DNA of 64,000 nt, taken from NCBI GenBank assembly GCA_950022655.1, contig OX465590.1, positions 38,515,218 through 38,579,217 of the forward strand. The letters run 5' to 3'. The position numbers were made by a program, and so were the translations under genes. The notes below the pieces were generated by a model, which did no database searches, had not been told where the DNA came from, and worked only from the letters and a program-made list of their open reading frames with translations. Below, piece after piece: positions 52,609-64,000 of this stretch (within the stretch, counting starts at the first letter, position 1; each line of letters begins with the position of its first letter). The DNA is from Alentia gelatinosa (taxonomy: Eukaryota > Annelida > Polychaeta > Phyllodocida > Polynoidae).

Positions 52609-52776
52609 AAGCCATTTTCCACCGACAAATGTATGGACCTGTATGGAAATGCAGCAGAAACATGGCATACACAGCACCCTCACCGATTATTAGACAGCGA
52701 CGTGCAGTCCACCGACCGTCGAAACGGAGAACTCAATAAATCGGTGCCGTTTTTGTCGGTCAGTGGAAAATGGCTT
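52609..52776. mobile_element. MITE with AAGCCATTTTCCACCGAC ends
   Basis: Left AAGCCATTTTCCACCGAC; right GTCGGTCAGTGGAAAATGGCTT with a 4-bp internal difference. 168 bp, non-coding. Inner inverted blocks such as TCGGTGNNGTTTTNGTCGG extend the hairpin. Confidence 0.65.
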
Positions 52777-53082
52777 TAAATGTCTGTCGGTGGTGCCACC
52801 GACTGCATATCGTATCAAATACTCAATGAGGGTAGAGTTGATGCCTAGTTTCTCAGGTATTTTACAGATCCCTACCGATTTCATGTTCATGGCGAAACCT
52901 TGAGCCCGACCGATGAAATCAAAGAGTTTTGGTTCAGTCAGTCATTAACTAACTCTGTCAGTGGTGACATTACTGCATAATTGTCGCCAAATCAATCGGT
53001 TACTTTTTCAAATGTAAGTTTGTTTTCCATTTGCTTGTACCAAAGAGGCATTTAAGGTGTACATAGAAACCCGTACAAGTTA

Positions 53083-53365
53083 GGCCTGACGTCCACCTAC
53101 TACGACATGGCAACGATATGGTCTACGATGCACCTCCCGATAAAAAATTAAAATCACGTCGGAAGGTCACCTAATAATGGGGCAGTTGACCATGTTTCTG
53201 TGATTAGACACCGAAAAAAAACCTTACGATGCATGGTGGATTGGCATATTTAGACATATGTCTACGATTTTGCACCTTCCCGATATTTGTCTCTGATATT
53301 TGTTTTTTGTATCAGTGCCATATCGGTTGATCTAAATTTCTATCGTAGTAGGTGGACGTCAGGCC
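53083..53365. mobile_element. M1 MITE, copy 3
   Basis: The ends GGCCTGACGTCCACCTACT and AGTAGGTGGACGTCAGGCC are exact inverted copies. TTA flanks both sides (53080-53082, 53366-53368). Confidence 0.88.
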
Positions 53366-53950
53366 TTAGTTTTCCGTAAAACTGTACAGACAATTGTCTA
53401 GTTTAATCATTTTCATCACCTATATACCTCACCGATGTATTTTCATAACATGTTTTATCAAACTAGATTCTCATGGACGAACTGTTTCTACGTAAACAAA
53501 ATGCTGAAATAAACATTATTTTAAAAGAAATAGAAGAAATCCACCGATCTAGCGTCGGTGTACACAAAAAAATCAATCGGTGCTTCCCGACTGTAGATCG
53601 GTTCTGAATAATCGGCCAATGGGAAATCATTTTATCAGATTCTCCTCGGCGTGCTTGTAGATGACATTGCTGTGGGAGAAGAAACCCCATACTTCCTATC
53701 ATCACCGCCCCATGAAACCCCATACCTCATAAGCACCGCCCCATAATCTGATCGTGAGGCCGAGGTGCCGCGCGAGGCTCAACACTTCTCTGGTGACATG
53801 GGGCGCGGGTCCAGGGACATCGCGCAGATCGGCACACACTGAGTGGGACCTGCCTATCTAGAATTGCTTTCCCTGAGACGAACTCTGTCTTCCCTGACGG
53901 CCTTGTGCTGATACTGGGTAAAACTTATTTACAATGTAAATGTACGAAGG
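53366..53950. other. No recognised gene or repeat
   Basis: A plain stretch between M1 copy 3 and the minisatellite. Open frames are short and without family resemblance. Confidence 0.4.
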
Positions 53951-54690
53951 TTATACACTTCATAGAGGACATTGTAGTAAATATACGATTTGCTAATACT
54001 AAAAGGGTGTACATTTAATAGAGGACATTGGAGAAAATATAAAATATACTTATACTAAAAGGCTGTACATTGAATAGAGGGTATTGGAGTAAATATAAAA
54101 TATACTTATACTAAAAAGTTGTACACTTAATAGAGGACATTGTAGTAGATATGAAATATACTTATACTGAAAGGCTGTACACTTAAAAGATGACATTGGC
54201 GTAAATGTTTTACTTATACTAAAAGCTGTTTACTCAATAGATGACATTGGAGTAAATATGAAATGTATTAAAAACCTTGTACATTGAATAGAGCTCATTG
54301 GCGTACATATAAGATTTACATATACTAAAAGGTTGTACACTTAATAGATGACATAGGAGTAAATATGAAATATACTTATACTAAAAGGTTGTACATCTAA
54401 TAGACGGTATTGGAGTAAATATGAAATATACATATACTAACCCGTTGTACACTTGATAGAGGAGATTCGAATAAATATAAAATATACTTATATTAAAAGG
54501 CTGTATATCTAATAGAGGGCCTTGGAGTATATATAAGATTTACTTATACTAAAAAGTTGTACATTGAATAGAGCGCATGGGAGTAAATATAAAATATACT
54601 TATACTAAAAAGCTGTATATTTAATAGAGGGCCTTGGAATAGATAGACAATATACTTATAATAAAAGGCTGTACACTCGGTAGAGCATAT
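53951..54690. repeat. 56-bp minisatellite, about 13 units
   Basis: Consensus unit starts TTGTACACTTAATAGAGGAC and ends CTTATACTAAAAGG, 56 bp. Units differ by a few substitutions, and two are shortened (54190-54290). AT rich, with no open frame through the array. Confidence 0.9.
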
Positions 54691-54876
54691 TGGATCATGG
54701 ATCATGGAATGTGCGTATCAATGTAAGGTCAGTGTTATTTGAAAAGAATATCACTGTAGTTATTCTGAAAAAATTTATGGACGGGAATTCAAGTCTATAC
54801 ATTGGGGGACCTTTTCACATAGACACAGCTACTTTTTTTGTATTTTATTGGAATAATTACATTATATGTGATATAT

Positions 54877-55220
54877 ACACACAATACTGACTGGTTTTGG
54901 ATACAATCGGTCGTTTGCTCCGAGAAATTGATGCATAGTAATATCCGAGCACATGCGAGGAAATTGCGCAGAGGCAACTCTGAGGAGTATACAACCGCTT
55001 TTATCGGAAACCAGTCTATATTGTATCTTTTATCCACCTTTTCCTGACAGTTGGCATACCAATATTTGTTCATTCAGGTATACACTATTCTTTCATATGC
55101 ACTATTTTCTGTAATCGCCGGCGTTTGCGACCCAGAGCATACAACATATCTGTATGCTCCCGGTATGTAGATCTATATATACTGCCCCTGTGTTTCCTAT
55201 GTACACTTTGTATTAGGTGG
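54877..55220. repeat. Delta composite foldback element
   Basis: The palindrome (54877-55030) has arms ACTGACTGGTTTTGGATACA / GGAAACCAGTCTATATTGTA. The spacer (55031-55220) runs from TTTATCCACCTTTTCC to ATTAGGTGGATTATAAA and contains a second small hairpin GAGCATACAACATATCTG + TATGCTC. Confidence 0.75.
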
Positions 55221-55619
55221 ATTATAAATGTTCATACTCAAAGTATGTTAATTCCTTTTGGTGATATGATAAAGAGTTCTCTCATGGCAACTTTTACTCT
55301 AGATTAACATGTAAATGTAATCATGGTTACTTGAGGTACTGTCCACACAGATAAGCGGTATCATTCATATTCTCCCTCACACATCCCGCGCAGTCTCACT
55401 AGGCCGGGCAAGTCATGCATGTAGACGTCAATAACCTGAATTCCGCTAAAGAATGCTCCAAGTCTCTGCTTCTGACGTTTGCCTAGTTGAATTTACAAAG
55501 ATATATATCCTGTTTTCAGCCTCTCCACAAGCTCGCCACCATGCAAAGAGGGGGAATATATGCGCATAATGTTTCGGTCAGCCAGTCAAAAATGGAGATT
55601 TCCTTTTATCATCCAAAGA

Positions 55620-55765
55620 CAAAGTGTCCATAGAAAACACATAGGGAGTGTGTATCTACATACCCAGATCATACAGATATATTGTATGCTCTGGTTTCCA
55701 ATAAAGGGAACGTATGGAAAATTAGTGCATACTGAAAAATAGTGCATACCTAAATGAAAAAAATA
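55620..55765. repeat. Inverted partial delta spacer
   Basis: AGTGTCCATAGAAAACACAT, TACAGATATATTGTATGCTC and AGTGCATACTGAAAAATAGT are reverse complements of blocks in the spacer at 56285-56470. Confidence 0.65.
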
Positions 55766-56128
55766 GCGGTACCCCACTTGTCAGGGAAAGGAGGATAATG
55801 AGTAAAATGAGGAATGAGGAATGGTTTCAAATAAAAACCGTTGTATTGTAAAACAGAACTACCAATGCGGCCTGCGCCAAGGAGTAGACATAAGCCCGGT
55901 AGGTTGCGGAGATCGAATCTGCCGTTTATTGGGAAGTTCACATGGTTAGGTTCAGTACAACGGGCACCCACTCTCGTAAGGTGGGGCGTGATTGGTTTAG
56001 ACAATACACAGCAGGCCACGCCCCCTCCCCTCCAGACCTTAGAGGAGGTGAGGGGGAGGGGCCATTACACTAAAAGCTATTTCCGCTTTTACACCATGCT
56101 CCTAGGAATTGACTCCCATGGGCTGGGA

Positions 56129-56470
56129 TATACACAATATTAACTGGTTTCAGATACAAGCGGCCGTATGCTCCGAGGAGTTGACGCGTAGTAATATCCG
56201 AGCGTATGCGAGGATATTGCGCAGAGGCAACTCCGCTGAGCATACAACTGGTTTTATCTGAAACCAGTCTATATTGTATTTATTATCAACTTTTTCTGGG
56301 CAAGTGGTATCTCAATATCAGTTCATTTTAGTTATGCACTATTTTTTCGTACGCACTATTTTTCCGTATGCGCCACCCGGAGCATACAACATATCTGTAT
56401 GCTCCGGGTATGTCCATACACACTCCCTATGCCTTTTCTATGGACACTTTGTATTAGGTGGATAATAAAT
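56129..56470. repeat. Delta composite foldback element
   Basis: The palindrome (56134-56285) centres on AGCGTATGCGAGG. The spacer runs from TTTATTATCAACTTTT to TTAGGTGGATAATAAA. A half palindrome of the same type lies at 56990-57035. Confidence 0.75.
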
Positions 56471-56539
56471 TACTGTATTGGTCGCTGGCTCTGGCCTCCT
56501 AAGTTACCCACCTCCGTATAGGTAGATTGTATCTATATC

Positions 56540-56690
56540 AGTGATGTGTAATGCTACCCTATGAGATCCACATAGGTTGGATCGGTATGTTTTCAGTATA
56601 TAAGCCGGATGACTATATAACCTAGCAACACAAAACCAGATACGTCAACTTGAATAAACAGTGTTGTTTATTACTTAAGTTCCTAGTGAT
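56540..56690 (+). repeat. Possible solo LTR-like sequence
   Basis: A TATA-like AGTATATAAGCCGG at 56595-56608, an AATAAA at 56653-56658 followed by GTGTTGTTT, and a CTCCTACA end near 56707 resemble an LTR's promoter and polyadenylation signals. No partner or pol sequence was found, so this is tentative. Confidence 0.25.
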
Positions 56691-57059
56691 CCGGATGATC
56701 TCCTACAGTACCTTGACACTGGAGTGGCAAGTAAAGCCAAGGGAACTTAATGAGCCAAAGCACATAGACTTGTTCAACCACCAAGAGGATTCTGAGAAAC
56801 CTACTACCTGTGAGGCTCCAAAGGATTCACTCTTCACAGGGAGAAGGCACAGAGTAACCTGACTGCCTGTTACAGACTCGCCTTATATACAAGCCAAGTT
56901 ACGTAATCTGGGCGCACCTGTAGCACTTGCGTGCACAGGCTCACCCAAACCACCACACAGCAGGGACCGGCTTGCCAAATCCTCGGAGCATACGGCCGCT
57001 TGTATCTGAAACCAGTCAATATTGTGTATTTGATTATTATCCTTTCAAATTTCTACAGA

Positions 57060-57950
57060 AATGAGTATCTCACACATGGTGGGGTGGTATTGATATTTAG
57101 TTCCAACTAGAAAAAATTTCTAGCCGCAACGTCCCCTCCACAATATTGTGTATTTTTCCAATCAGTGCCTGCAGTCTGTTGGTGATATCTGGAAAATTGG
57201 ATGCCACTTAAGGCTTCTGTCTACCCTGGAAGTGATGATTTTCTTATTTTGGATTACGCCTGTGCGTATAGGATGAGTCACACACTAAATCGTAATATAG
57301 ATATCCTCAGGTGATGAAGTGTGGCTTCCCTGGTTCAGGTGTGCGCATGAATGGTTTCACAGCAGGCCACCATACCATGTTCACTTCAAGGCTAGTTTTC
57401 ATTGGCCGATTTCCAGTCACCGATCTACAGTCAGGAACCACCGATGGACTTTTGGCACTGCTGACGCACAATGGAAACCTCTTTTTTCTTTATCTTCCTA
57501 CTCACGTAGGGCTATTTTATCATTAATACAATGTATAACCATATATACTCATACCATTGTATTACGTAACTATATCATTATAATAGTTGACATAATTTTC
57601 CATTTGTCAATTTACATTATTGTATTATTACTATACTCTATATCAATAATCACATTATCCATATTTCGTCCAGTAAGGTCGAAATACAATTTTCTTGACT
57701 CATAAAATTCAGTAACATTTTATTCTCCCATTCCATGTCACTCTCTTTCATCAGGGGATGGGATAATGACCCACAACTTTTCCTGCTTAGATTACGCAAT
57801 GTGGCACCACCAGCTACTGAGTAAAAGCTTGGTCACTGAGTGAAATATACTACCCTCACTGATTTTTTTACATCGACGCACAGTCAGTGGCAATACCAAC
57901 AGACTTTCTGGGTAACTCAAAAGATGTACGCCGTTATCGTCGGCCAATGA
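57060..57950. other. No recognised gene or repeat
   Basis: Nothing beyond short AT-rich runs was seen. Confidence 0.4.
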
Positions 57951-57957
57951 AAACGGG

Positions 57958-58410
57958 CCTTAAGCGTGACGTCCTTAGTAAAGCATGGCGTCTACTTTCT
58001 ACGATCAAAATTAAAAATCCTCTATGCACCTTATAACATTATGATTCAGGAATTATTGCATGGATAATGTTTAACAGCATGTATGCATAGAACAATAATA
58101 TATTTGTCCAGGAACTAAAAGCTCGGTTCCGAGTCAAACTATAAAACGATATATTTCAGACACTTAGATTTAATACAGAAGATCAGCATATTTGCTGTGC
58201 AGATTTGCCTATTACATATGTGCCCTACATAGTTCAAAAATTCCAAAATTTTCTGTTTTGTATCTCACACGTAAGTGATTTTCCCGACAGAATACTCTTC
58301 GATGCTGCCGATTTGTCCACGACATTTGATCATGATTTGGATTTTGCGTCGGAGGTACATCGTACCACCTATCGCAGACGTTTTTGAGCTCCATGGAGGC
58401 CTGGCCTTGC
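57958..58410. mobile_element. Diverged M1-related element
   Basis: GGCCTTAAGCGTGACGTCC and TCTACGATCAAAATTAAAAA at the left. GTCGGAGGTACATCGTACCA and CCTATCGCAGACG at the right follow the M1 order. The ends have decayed. Confidence 0.45.
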
Positions 58411-58471
58411 TGTTGTAGGTCTCATGACATCATGTAGGGATCAGACACAAATAATGCCATAGGAACAAGCC

Positions 58472-58772
58472 TTTATCTCACCCCTTGTATTTTTTTCCCA
58501 TATGCTTAACATTGAGAAACCATTCTCGATGCCCCTATGAGTATTGCAGTCCGTTCTAAATGGTCTATATCCTGTGTGTCGTCCATTCATTTAGTGTGTA
58601 CAGGGGTGAGATAGATATAGAAAGCACCTCGTTTTTGTCAAAGTTGTTGTTCTTGTTCTCCAACTCGTTTGAATGCTACGTATTATTCACTCAGCTGTCG
58701 CCTCGTTCATATCACTCCACATCGAACTCGTGGAGAACAACAACTTTGACCAAAATCTTTTGGTTTCTTCTT
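58472..58772. repeat. Alpha composite foldback element, copy 4
   Basis: Spacer TTTATCTCACCCCTTGTA to AGGGGTGAGATAGA (58472-58612), then a palindrome with TTTGTCAAAGTTGTTGTTCT / AGAACAACAACTTTGACC. It is very similar to 45783-46078 along its whole length. Confidence 0.8.
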
Positions 58773-59023
58773 GAATCTCATTGGGAACAGAGATCTTGGG
58801 AAATAAAATAAATTTTGATAAAGGGGCTCTAGACAATGATAGCGAGTTTTCTGTTTAAAGAAGGCACAACCCGAGACAGAGAAATAAAGTTGTACAATAG
58901 TAGGATAGTGTTTATTGCTTTGCTTTATTTAATTTTCTGAGTTCGCAGCTGAATTTCAATGACTCGACTTCTGTGGTCCTTTATCATCCTCAAATAATAT
59001 CAAAATCATATGAATTAGATTAA

Positions 59024-59250
59024 GGCCCGGCATCCACTGAGCTCCCGATACTCTACCATAGGCCTTACGATGCGTGCATCGGGGTGCATCTTTGGGTGTG
59101 TCAGCTATGGATTAAATCGTATGCTTGTATCTGAAAATCTCACTTAAAAAACTAAAAAAAAACTTCTTTCCAACGCGATATCTATTTCGTGTCTGGAGAT
59201 GCATCACAAGGCCTATCGTAGTGTATCCGGAGATCAGTGGACGCCGGGCC
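59024..59250. mobile_element. MITE with GGCCCGGCATCCACTGAGCT ends
   Basis: Left GGCCCGGCATCCACTGA, right TCAGTGGACGCCGGGCC. The start of the terminus resembles M1 but CTGAGCTCC replaces CCTACTACG. A related right end lies at 61213-61237. Confidence 0.65.
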
Positions 59251-59425
59251 TTCAGGGAAATAATCGATCAACGAAAGACAGATTAGAACCTGCACTGGTA
59301 AGTCTGAAAACTTTTATTTCTTGTTGTTGTCTTCTTTCATCGTCGACCTATTCGGCGTGCTGTGTACTGATGAATGCTGCCTGAAGTTTATTCCGCTTTG
59401 ATGATGCTAACAAAACCGTACTAGG

Positions 59426-59788
59426 TTGTTTACACTAGACGACTAAATATGTGGCGACAGTAGATCGTTAAGCCAATAGTCGTCAGGTGGTGGCAATGTC
59501 CACTGCAAAAGTCTTCGCTCAGAACGTCCTTGAGCGTTTCCACTGACGTTTTCACAGAATCGCCGCCTGTCTAGACAACTAATTTCAAGCTGGCTAGAAA
59601 TAGTTGTGGGCATCAGAGTGTGTCCAATAGTCGTCAGGTGGTGCCAAATCGAGTGATCCGACATGATCAGACGATCTTCAGTCGCCACGTGCTTGAAGTT
59701 AATACTAGACCGTTTCTACCATTTTACTGCTAAAAGTTGTTAGTCGGTTCAGAATCGCTAGCCATAATCGTTTAGTGTAAACGCCAGG
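59426..59788. mobile_element. F-family MITE
   Basis: Ends GTTTACACTAGACGAC and a decayed ATCGTTTAGTGTAAACGCC. Inside, GTCGTCAGGTGGTGGCAA and its relatives occur twice. 363 bp, non-coding. Confidence 0.7.
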
Positions 59789-59799
59789 TGAGCGTGCTG

Positions 59800-60700
59800 T
59801 GTTAAGAGTGTTGCTGCCGCCTGAGGTTTATTCCACTTGTGTTGGCGATGCAAAAAAAACCGTACCATGTTGAGCCTGGCCTCATTTTTGGACGTTTAAC
59901 TATGGACGCTTTTCCATGTGAATTCAAAAATAAAGAGCGAAATCTAGTGTTTCCAGTTACCTCAGTTAGCTGAAATGTCATGTGATGATGGGCAGGAGGT
60001 GGCATACGAATCCAATGAGCTATCAATTCGAAATCATCCTTCTGCATTTAATAAAACCTCGATGAAACTTTAAAAACGAAGGTCATTCTACCTCCAACGG
60101 CTGCAGTCCTTATATGTAATTTGATTTCTATTATAGCATCAAAACAATGAAACATCATTAATTAAGAGTATATTTTGTTATATAAATGCACGACAATATA
60201 TGGCTATGTTTTCTTATATTCGATATTGATTACTGGGGATACTTATATCAGATTAAGACATTTACTGCCAGTCCCATATTATGGCAGGGGTTTTGTAATT
60301 GCTTTCCTTGTAGACCTCCAACAATAGTCACTTTCAAACTGTATTCAGCAAACTCTAGCAGGGCTGACATCAGTAAGTATGTTATTTCTGCTTACTTTGC
60401 TGTACTTGCCGCTCTATATTACTCATAATTGTGAGCAGCTTTTGTCGATCCCGAATGAAAAAATCTAGAGTTGCGCTATACGAAGCTCACAAACCAAATT
60501 AATGCCCCACGATACATCCCCTTTTATTATTATAAAAAAAAAAAAAAAAAAAACTTTTACTATTTGTCCTCATCTAACCCCATAATATGAATAAAAGCTT
60601 ATTTAATTCACCACATGTGTCCCAACATGTCCACAACTTTTTTAGCCATTAGAAAATACAAACGTTAATAAACTTTCGTGACAGTTCCTGAGATAAGTCT
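59800..60700. other. No recognised gene or repeat; poly-A run
   Basis: A run of about 19 A at 60536-60554 is the only notable feature. Confidence 0.45.
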
Positions 60701-60702
60701 AA

Positions 60703-60984
60703 GGCCCAGCGTCCACCTACTACTATAGAATCGTAGACCTCCCGATATGACACCGATACAAAATGTCAAAATCGGTGCCATATCGGGAAGATGCAAAATC
60801 GTAGACACATGTCTAGACAAGCCAATCCACCATGCATTGTATGAGGTTTTTATTGGTGTCTAATCGCAGAAACGTGGTCAACTGCCCTGATATTAGGTAA
60901 CCTTCCTACGCGATTTTGATTTTTTATCGGGAGGTGCATCGTAGACCATATCGGAGCAATATCGTAGTAGGTGGATGCTGGGCC
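60703..60984. mobile_element. M1 MITE, copy 4
   Basis: Ends GGCCCAGCGTCCACCTACT and AGTAGGTGGATGCTGGGCC. Flanks are TCTAA and TTAAG. The interior is nearly the same as M1 copy 2. Confidence 0.85.
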
Positions 60985-61552
60985 TTAAGCTATTTTAGAC
61001 ATATAAGGAATAAAGTCCACGTTGACAAGGCAGATACGTGACTGGGGAGTAAGTGACCGTTTGTAATGCGGATACCTGGGATCTTGGACCGAAATTTCGT
61101 CTAGATTTGGCAGAACCGGAACAGAACCTTGGCAGAAAGATAGTTTTGATCCAAATGTCTTAATGGGTGCACCCTAAATGCATGCATTTTAGGGTCTATC
61201 ATAGGGGATCGGGAGCTCAGTGGACGATGGGCCTTACCCTAGAGTGGACCTTTCATGACAATGGTATATTGTATTTTTCTCCCTGGTTCGAATTAACCGA
61301 TGTGTTGTTCAATTGAATGTGGGATAACCTTTTGGGGTGATTGTGGGGAAGAAAAATGTCTGGACTGCAGTAAAACCCCCCTTAAGGAGGTTTTGGGTCA
61401 TATTTTCATGTATTTCTCCTGCACTGTGTTTTGTGAGTCCTAACACCAGTGTAAAACTAATGTGAGACTTCAGTGAAATATTAGTTTTTCTTTTTCTCCT
61501 ACTTCTTGCTTCCTCAGTGTTCCGTCAATGATGGATGTTCATCTGCTACTTG

Positions 61553-62275
61553 TTATATACCTGTGGTCGTTTGTCCTGCATATACTGTCCGCTCCTACCC
61601 ATGTCGTCTTTATGGCCGTATAACATGTAGGTGGCATACAGGGTATGCACGTGACGTACGGGGTATGTATGGCGGCGAAACATGCTCACTTCATTCTCAT
61701 ATACCTATGGGGTATGTTTGGCGGCGAAACCCAACAAATCGTCAAAAAGCGATGGTATAAATGGCTCTTTTAAGGTATAAGATAATAAAAAAAAACAGGT
61801 ATTCTCTCTCTGAACGTGATAAATACTTGGTCGAATTAATGAATATCGTAAAACTGGATGAGTTTTAATCTTGGTCACCGTATGCCACGACTGGAGTTTG
61901 GCATAGTGAAGTCCAGAGCCAAAACTCCAGGAGTGAAATGCGGTGACCATGATTAAAACGAATCGGGTTTTGATTTTATCCTACCCTGTCTCCTCTATTT
62001 TGGAATATTACATGATAACAATTCTGTATGCCACTAGTGGCATAGAAAACTCTGTATGCCAATGAGCATGGCATACGGAAACTCAATGTTAAGCCTATGG
62101 GATTTTATATTAGGGGTGGGATAATAGATTAAACTCCGCCTTCGCCATCGGTTCATCTGTTTACGTATTATACGTGATGCAGCTTGACCACATAAATTTA
62201 CGGAACGAGGCAGTAATGCCGAGTTTCCGTAAATATTGTACGACCATGGTGTGTTCGACATTTATCATATACACC
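61553..62275. repeat. Chain of gamma spacer, palindrome, beta spacer and palindrome
   Basis: The gamma spacer (61553-61790) begins TATATACCTGTGGTCG and holds internal copies of GGGGTATGTATGGCGGCGAA. A palindrome (61848-61972) has arms AATCTTGGTCACCG / CGGTGACCATGATT. A beta spacer (61974-62125) has TTTTATCCTACCC / GGGGTGGGATAATA ends. A palindrome (62180-62275) centres on GAGGCAGTAATGCCGA, as at 24105. Confidence 0.7.
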
Positions 62276-62279
62276 CAGA

Positions 62280-63385
62280 ATTCATAATATATTATTTGTC
62301 GAGGTGAAAGTCTACACGCCGCCAATGATTAAAGACGTTCCGTATTCTAGAGTACGGAACAGGGTGACGCTCCGAATATACGCGTTATAGGGAGCAGCAG
62401 TACGTATTTATAGAAAGTACTGCATATATTTTGTCGAGTATAAAGTATTTCTTAAATTTCCTTATTTGATAAATCCGTTAAACTGATGAGTTGATATGGA
62501 CGGTATCACGGAATATGCCTTTTGTAAGTGGGTTTTCCATAGAAGACATTCCGAATGGGCCTTCAGTAGCGGATGATACCAGGAGATCAGGTGGTACCAG
62601 GAAACTATATAAGGAGTCTTACACCATTACAAATAACGTAATCAATGTCAATTTAATGTCATAGTTAGTAGAAACAACACATACAGAGACAGAATATTGC
62701 TCCACAGTTCACTATATTGTACGACTGAAATTCCTAACAACAATTTATACAGATACAGGTACATTGTATGTCCATGCACAGGACCTGCGGCCGATAGCGA
62801 AGCTTCTGTATACAATAGATTGTTTTGCATTTTTAAAATAGTTTCTTTTTTTTATATACATTCATCGTCTTCTGCCATCCGCTTTATTCTTGTCGATATT
62901 CTTCACATTTTATTAACAACAGGATCATCTGGCAGCGGTCTACATGTACTAGAATTCTCATCAATAATATGAACAGGTTCGACTTATGGTTGCAATGAAT
63001 ATTTACTTCCAACAAGGTATCGCAGAAACGTTTCCAATACAAATAATCTACGGAACTATTTATAAACGATACTACTGAGAATCACAGAATCCTCCATGTT
63101 AAGGAGAAGATTGATCAATGCTGTTTTCCTTTCGTCAGTTTTACAAGTTCCCGATCTGTGGAATTTGAAGTGCTCCGTTAGTTAAAGTGTTTCTCTGTTC
63201 GGCTCACATCCGCCGGAAATGACGTCACGTTGATACATATTTGTTGCGTTTCGCGAACTTCTATCCCATGTTTTGTCTTGTTTTGCGACTGGAATATTTC
63301 TTCCTTCGTCACCTGAAAAGAGAGTGTTGGGTAGAACTGTCAGATACATGTATATATGTGACACGGTCGCAAAAAAGTTTCGAGG
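62280..63385. other. No recognised gene or repeat
   Basis: Open frames are short and lack splice or family support. Confidence 0.4.
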
Positions 63386-63388
63386 ATA

Positions 63389-64000
63389 TTCACGCAAGTG
63401 GAATTCATACGGTGGGATTCATGTACTTCACAACGTTAAAAATCTTCTGAGATTCTGTACCTTTCGAAGTAAAATTCACATACATCGGTAGCCTGTATAT
63501 AGTCCCAAGTTACTTATATTGACATTTGAACTATTTGAGCATAAATCAATATTCATTAATCGCCGTTCCATATTGTTTACCTAAGCTGATTATTCAGCCT
63601 CATTGTAATATATTATGTTATATCATTATCATTCATTATTATACCGCATAGACACTAATATGTGTAACTTTTATTGTGTCTATGACTGAGAATATTTGAT
63701 ACGATAGCGCCCGTATATGTTAAAGGCCGGTTGAAAACCAAATGTAAATTTGAACTGTTGCCCAATAAAAAAATATAAAAAATTCACACAGTGCGGTTCA
63801 TGTACCTCGCACCGTCCAAAATCTCTGGAGATTCTGTTCCTGTTCAAGTGGAAAATGTTGCTACCAATTACAAGAGACAAGACATGTCCCAGGGAAATGG
63901 AACCCGACAATTAAGACGAAGAGATTGTGTTCGAGTACAGAATCTCAGCAGGAGACAGTATAAGCTGGCCATAAGGTCGTCCATAAGTGTTGAATAAAGT
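63389..64000. mobile_element. G-family ends, incomplete
   Basis: CAAGTGGAATTCATACGGTG at 63399 and AAAATTCACACAGTGCGGTT at 63779 are two G-type ends in the same orientation. The second continues with CAGAATCTCAGCAGGAGACA, a G interior block, to the window edge. Confidence 0.55.

Noticed and set aside
55750..56019. Minus-strand open frame of 89 codons in a GC-rich patch
   Set aside because: No splice sites or family match; the patch may be part of an unrecognised repeat.

Overview
The window is eukaryotic, almost certainly from an invertebrate animal. It has spliced genes with AAG|GTAAGT-type donors and long AT-rich introns, a tRNA-derived SINE, Ty3-type and LINE retroelements, and many short inverted-repeat transposons. 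A short degenerate TTAGGG-like (metazoan telomere type) stretch lies near 30.7 kb. The Ty3 element, the SINE tail and the DUF1647-like gene family would suit a lophotrochozoan, perhaps a mollusc. That placement is inference; nothing here proves it. There is no prokaryotic gene organisation and no CRISPR array.

Only two host genes can be supported. (1) On the minus strand at 49376-39303, four phase-0 exons (49296-49376, 46716-47009, 45398-45502, 39303-39875) join into a 350-residue type II membrane protein. It carries a DUF1647-like, glycosyltransferase-type luminal domain. Its three introns hold most of the repeats between 39.9 and 49.3 kb. (2) On the minus strand at 7331-6963 there is the first coding exon (123 codons) of an unidentified gene, ending in a strong splice donor. 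Further exons would lie toward position 1 or beyond; 723-845 is a weak candidate.

Retroelements: 1390-6729 is a complete Ty3-type LTR element on the plus strand. It has identical 130-bp LTRs, a TCTAC target duplication, a primer-binding site, a polypurine tract and one uninterrupted gag-pol frame. It sits in the presumed first intron of gene 2. 7633-12292 is a second Ty3-type element on the minus strand, with nearly identical LTRs but a gag-pol broken by several frameshifts. Its 3' LTR lies about 300 bp upstream of the gene 2 start codon. 13045 to about 18920 is a decayed LINE on the minus strand: ORF1 with an SGNH-esterase domain, an APE endonuclease with GDFNA, and an RT. Two foldback DNA transposons are nested in it. 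A third LTR with primer site (21183-21338), a LINE tail at 19.5-20.3 kb and a second LINE tail at 50.5 kb are fragments.

The rest (about 20-64 kb outside the exons) is a mosaic of MITE-like families, often nested. The most unusual component is a set of modular elements, each made of a 75-170 bp near-perfect palindrome joined to a spacer of about 130-440 bp. The spacer is bounded by one of four short inverted termini (TTATCTCACCCC, TTATCCTACCCC, TATATACCT, TTTATTATCCACC). Palindrome sequences differ between copies while architecture and spacer ends are conserved. Family names used below (alpha, beta, gamma, delta, M1, A, B, F, G, H) are labels made for this annotation.
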